A stretch of DNA of 64,000 nt, taken from positions 130,656,849 through 130,720,848 of the forward strand of contig OZ026515.1 in the NCBI GenBank assembly GCA_964019695.1, in the 5' to 3' direction. The notes under the pieces were generated by a model. It did not search any database. It was given only the letters and a program-made list of their open reading frames with translations, and had not been told where the DNA came from. This document shows, piece by piece, positions 60,038-64,000 of the stretch (positions within the stretch are counted from its first letter, which is position 1; every line of letters begins with the position of its first letter). The DNA is from Loripinus fragilis (taxonomy: Eukaryota > Mollusca > Bivalvia > Lucinida > Lucinidae). The position numbers and the translations under genes are program-made.

Positions 60038-61768
60038 ATGCCCCCAAAGGAACTTTGGGAGGCATATAGTAATCGCACTGTCCGTCCGTCCGTCAGTCCG
60101 TCCGTCCGTCCGTCAGTCCGTCCGTCCCGCTTTCGTGTCCGGTCCATATCTCATATATTCTTTGAGGTAGGAATTCCAAATTTGGTGTGTGGATACATCT
60201 TGGGATGGGGGAGTGTCGCGTACCATTTTTGGGTCACTGTGACCTTGACCTTGACCTCTGACCTAGTTTTTGGTATAATCGTGTCCGGAGCATATCTCTT
60301 ATATTGTTTGAGGTAGGAATCTCAAATTTGGTGTGTGGATGCATCTTGGGATGACGAAGTGTCGCGTACCATAATTGGGTCACTGTGACCTTGACCTTGA
60401 CCTCTGACCTAGTTTTTAGAATAATCGTGTCCGGAGCATATCTCTTATATTGTTTGAGGTAGGAATCTCAAATTTGGTGTGTGGATGCATCTTGGGATGG
60501 CAAAGTGTCGCGTATCATAATTGGGTCACTGTGACCTTGAACTTGACCTCTGACCTAGTTTCTAGAAACTGCATTGAGTCTGGTGCATATCTCCTATATT
60601 CTTTGAGATAGGAATTCCAAATTTGGTGTGTAAATGCATCTTGGGATAACAGTGTGCCACATGCTATTTTTAGGTCACTGTGACCTTGACCTTTGACCTA
60701 GTTTTAAGAATTATTGGGTCCGGAGCATATCTCTTATATTCTTTGAGTAAGGAATTCCAAATTTGGTGTGTGGATGTATCTTGGGATAGCGGAGTGTCAT
60801 GTACCATTTTCGGGTCACTGCAACCTTGACCTCTGACCTAGTTTTTAGAATAATCGTGTCCGGAGCATATCTCTCTTATTTTTTGAGGTAGGAATCTCAA
60901 ATTTGGTGTGTGGATGCATCTTGGGATAACAAAGTGTTGCTTACCATTATTGGGTCACTGTGACCTTGAAATTGACCTCTGACCTAGTTTCTTGAAACTG
61001 CATTGAGTCTGGTGCATATCTCCAATATTCCTTGAGATAGGAATTCCAAATTTGGTGTGTAAACCCATCTAGGGAAGACGGGGTGTAACATACCATTTTT
61101 GGGTCACTGTGACCTTGACCTCTGACCAAGTTTTAAGAATTATTGTGTCCCTAGCATATCTCTTATAATCTTTGAGTTAGGAATTCCAAATTTGGTGTGT
61201 GGATGTATCTTGGGATAGCGGAGTGTCATGTACCATTTTTGGGTCACTGTGACCTTGACCTGACCTAGATTTTAGAATAATCATGTCCAAAGCATATCTC
61301 TTATATTATTTGAGGTAGGAATCTCAAATTTGTTGTGTGGATGCATATTTGGATGACAAAGTGTCACGTACCATAATTAAGACACTGTGACCTTGAACTT
61401 GACCTCTGACCTAGTTTCTAGAAACTGGTGCATATCTTCTATATTCTTTGAAATAGGAATTCCAAATTTGGTATGTAAATGCATCTTGGGATGCCTGAGT
61501 GTCACAAACCATTTTTGGGTCACTGTGACCTTGACCTCGGACCTAGTTTTAAGAATTATTGTGTCCAGAGCATATCTACTATATTATTTGATGTAGGAAT
61601 CCCAAATTGGGGTGGTGATTCCTCTTGGGATGGCGGAGTGATGCATACCATTTTGAGTCACTTTGACCTTGACATTGACTTCTTGCCTCATTTCTAGGTT
61701 TTTCATGCTATATTACAGCTAACTTTCCTCAAATGTGTCTTATGCTAGACCAATTCCTTTGGGGGCAT
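60038..61768 (+). mobile_element. Tandem-array element H1
   Basis: Bounded by an exact 15-bp inverted repeat, atgcccccaaaggaa (60038-60052, complement 61754-61768). A ccgt/cagt tetranucleotide run (60078-60127) is followed by 11 units. ggtcactgtgacc-type boxes begin at 60232, 60378, 60524, 60673, 60813, 60953, 61102, 61242, 61380, 61518 and 61656, so the periods are 138-149 bp. Each unit has gaccttgacc..tgacctagtt, a gcatatctc box, gaggtaggaat and caaatttggtgtgtgg. The ORFs are array read-through. H2 (19196-20135) is the inverted relative. Confidence 0.85.
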
Positions 61769-61849
61769 TCGTCACGTGTTTGTGACATTTCTTGTTTGAC
61801 CATTTAAATAGGTAAGTGTGAAACTATATCACAAATAGAATAGTTATAT

Positions 61850-61938
61850 GTGAGGCAATCATTATGCATAATATTATAAAAATCCATGCGTGGGCAGAAC
61901 CCTATGTAAATTTTCTATAGGGCGAGACCTCCCCTTTG
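61850..61938 (-). repeat. Inner inverted pair, right member
   Basis: aaaatccatgcgtgggcaga followed by gcgagacctccccttt, the complement of the boxes at 57222-57262. Confidence 0.5.
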
Positions 61939-62376
61939 CATCTAAAATTTGGTACCATTTTGTCTCAAACTTACAAAGATATGACACTATATCCGCACAA
62001 GTACCAAAACGTGTATGAAATTTGCTTCAGATAACCTCAGTTTATAGGAATGACCTTTATATAAGCGTCTGTAACTCGAGAAATATAGTGAGTGTTTCTT
62101 TATGTTTTGGTGCCATTTCAAAAGCGACAACTAGTTCTTTACGGAAATGCATGGCATTTTGTCGTAGCATATATGTGAACAAAGTTATAAAGCTACTTGC
62201 ATTCGTATTTGGACAGCCCTCGTATCTGATCCTACGCTAGTGGACCTGACACGTAATTTCTTTGTTCTATGTACCAACATGAAAGTTATATGTATAATCA
62301 TTCATATAGGGGGGGGGGGGCGCAGGATGACTTTTATGAAGGAAAAGTTTAGAGCGGCATTCTTTGGTGGTAAAAG

Positions 62377-62500
62377 TATTGTTGTTAATTCTCTGTTCGT
62401 TGCTGCTCCCATTGTGTGTTGGGGATCTGTATTTTATCATGGTTTTGTGATTAGTTATTTGAATTATTTCTAATTTAGCAATCATCTCCCTGAGGAAATG
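62377..62500 (+). repeat. R1 dispersed repeat, middle part (diverged)
   Basis: tattgttgttaattctctgt and gctcccattgtgtgttgggg resemble 8745-8800 (tcccattgtttgtggggttt). The diagnostic ends are missing. Confidence 0.35.
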
Positions 62501-62512
62501 ATCTGGCCCCAA

Positions 62513-62742
62513 GGTTTTAAAACCTTTTTTCATGCTCAGCTCTACTGAGTACGAATTTAATTATGCTCATAAATGTTAAAACGCCAACAAGTGTTGATAA
62601 ATAACCCATAGGATACATATATCATTTGAGAGTTTGAAAGCAAGAAAAGTCTTTATTTTTCAGTATTTTAGATTTTTTGAGCATTTGGAGTGTCATGCTC
62701 AGCTGAGTTTAGCATGAGAAAGTGTTATAACCTTGTGGCATG
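62513..62742. mobile_element. MITE family C, copy 4
   Basis: The left ctggccccaaggttttaaaa and complement of the right end (gccacaaggttataacac) pair, as do catgctcagctctactgagt and catgctcagctgagttt-type boxes. The interior gaaagcaagaaaagtcttta is shared with copy 2. Confidence 0.65.
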
Positions 62743-62754
62743 AGTGATTTGCCC

Positions 62755-62905
62755 TTTGTTATCTTGTTTTCGAGTGTGTCAGACGATGGGTCAAACCACA
62801 TGATGGTCCTGGACCTAAACATTTTATCTGTAAGTTGGTGTGTATGATGCTTGCCTTTGGCTGGAACAACCCTGGCTTCACTCTAGCGTTTGTCTTAAGG
62901 CCTAC
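62755..62905 (+). repeat. R1 dispersed repeat, 5' part
   Basis: gatggtcctggacctaaaca, ttatctgtaagttggtgtg and gatgcttgcctttggctgga match the start region at 45195-45290. Confidence 0.55.
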
Positions 62906-63419
62906 AGATTAGACGTGATTTCACTAAAATGCCAAATAGAATAGGTAGGAACGGTAAATAGGGTAGGTAGGTTGGGAACTCGTTATATTGTTAATTAATT
63001 TTATTTGGTGAAATAAGGTCAACAATATTTCGCAGGGTTAATTTTAAACAGTACTGGCATGTAACCTATACATTTAGAAAGAAGCAGAAACCAACAAGCA
63101 TTTATTTATTCTTTTGAAATGTATTTATGTTGAATAAGCATTTATTTCAGATAAAGCCAGAGTCGACATAAAAAATCAAAATTTTCCTACGGAAACACTC
63201 GATTTACAAATTTATATATATTCTGGAAATGGAAGTACCAGTACTAGGATGAAATTCAAATGCAAACATTCTGGCGCTATACCAGCTAGTTACGTATTCC
63301 AACGCTGGAGTCCGCGTGACTAGAAGAATAAAAATCGCATATATCAGCCAGTATACACGAACGATATTTAAGAAAGGTGTCTTCGTCATCTTCATAATCA
63401 TTACATAATATATTGTTTT
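62906..63419. other. Gene-less stretch
   Basis: No recognised repeat; only short frames. Confidence 0.4.
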
Positions 63420-63560
63420 CCTTACATGGGTGCTGTTTTATTGGAATAATTAAACAACTTGATGAAAATAGATAAAATGCGAGGCATTCCAAGCATTTTA
63501 TCACTTTTTTGCATCGAATTTAATAAATTCAATAATACAGGGTTACGAGTCATTGGACTT
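63420..63560 (+). mobile_element. Family F element, partial copy 3
   Basis: The core fold-back agataaaatgcgaggcattc / caagcattttatcact and the downstream gaatttaataaattcaataa match the terminal palindromes of F1 and F2. The upstream body is not recognisable. The remaining 440 bp to the window end hold tgacgtca (63833) and short frames only. Confidence 0.55.
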
Positions 63561-64000
63561 TCTTCTGAATCCCATTTAGATAAAGTGGTTGTATTGTAAT
63601 CGTATTCTGTGTTTCTCTGTACTTATCATATATATTAAAGTTTAAACCATTACATTATGCATCATCCGAGGAGCCTTTTCGTGGCGTGGATATGAGTGAC
63701 CTTAGTGGTCCACCATAGGTTATCTACAAACGTTAATTTCTATTAATGCGCTTGCTTTTGTAACGTGACGTTTGATTGGATACGTCAAAAAATTGCGACA
63801 GTTTATCCTGCGATATACTGTCGGAAATAGTTTGACGTCATTTATTACATCACATTTCGTTGGATTACGTGCGTATTTGTGCAGTTTGCAACGCTCCAAT
63901 TTGAGACGAGACTGCAGAAGTGCATTAGAATGGGAAGCCATGTTCATTTTTTTCCTTTGATGAGGTATACATTTGTATCGTCGTATAAACGTTCGGAAAT

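Larger units (their letters stand above)
56186..62222. mobile_element. 6.0-kb unit bounded by TA-flanked inverted ends
   Basis: The left end cgagggctgttcaaatatga and the complement of the right end cgagggctgtccaaatacga continue as homologous sequence for about 150 bp, including catatatgctacgacaaaat on both. TA lies outside each end (56184-56185, 62223-62224). A cgagggctgt terminus with TA target sites is typical of mariner-group elements. No transposase is recognised inside; the interior holds a second inverted pair and array element H1. It may be one composite element or a MITE split by later insertions. Confidence 0.5.

Noticed and set aside
60232..61680. Regularly spaced repeats considered as a CRISPR array
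   Set aside because: Units are contiguous diverged 138-149-bp monomers without unique spacers, in a eukaryotic context.
60038..61697. Several 60-92-codon frames in the H1 region
   Set aside because: Array read-through; units are not multiples of three and frames do not persist.

Overview
This window looks like repeat-rich, AT-rich intergenic or intronic DNA from a eukaryote, most likely a bivalve mollusc. That guess rests on the mix of repeats: tRNA-headed SINEs, CCGT-headed tandem-array elements, short fold-back elements and long microsatellites. It is inference, because no host gene is present to anchor it. I see no convincing host protein-coding gene, rRNA gene, functional tRNA gene or CRISPR array. 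Most longer open frames are repeats read through; three unassigned frames are listed at low confidence.

The recognisable coding remnants all belong to dead mobile elements. (1) A Ty3/Gypsy-like LTR retroelement on the minus strand (47136-50398) has two LTRs of about 590-610 bp, a CCHC zinc-knuckle segment, a frameshifted reverse transcriptase and an extra inverted copy of its gag region. (2) A mariner-type transposase pseudogene on the minus strand (about 44002-45121) is split by a 207-bp TA-flanked fold-back element. (3) Two short reverse-transcriptase-like motif matches lie near 59.15 and 59.48 kb; these are weak.

Layout. 0-5 kb: a long-inverted-repeat element, a 162-bp tandem duplication and several copies of one dispersed family, called R1 here. 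5-11 kb: a SINE, a MITE, a 1.0-kb TA-flanked element with terminal inverted repeats (TIRs), duplicated tRNA-like units and an 0.8-kb inverted repeat. 11-17 kb: mostly featureless. 17-22 kb: a dense cluster of fold-back elements, a SINE and a minus-strand tandem-array element (H2). 24-31 kb: R1 copies with a large GA microsatellite and several duplicated blocks. 32-35 kb: the emptiest stretch. 35-46 kb: TA-flanked MITEs, palindromes and the mariner remnant. 47-51 kb: the LTR element and a SINE. 51-56 kb: more fold-back elements. 56-62 kb: a 6-kb unit bounded by inverted ends, carrying a tandem array of 11 units of 138-149 bp (H1). 62-64 kb: R1 and MITE fragments.

The most interesting observation is that the units of H1 and H2 carry packed nuclear-receptor half-sites, including exact GGTCAnnnTGACC palindromes. 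Others are: short palindromes whose arms are conserved but whose apices differ and still pair; the inverted gag duplication inside the LTR element; and the 6-kb unit with nested inverted end pairs. I found no clear evidence of a new defence, biosynthetic or regulatory gene system.
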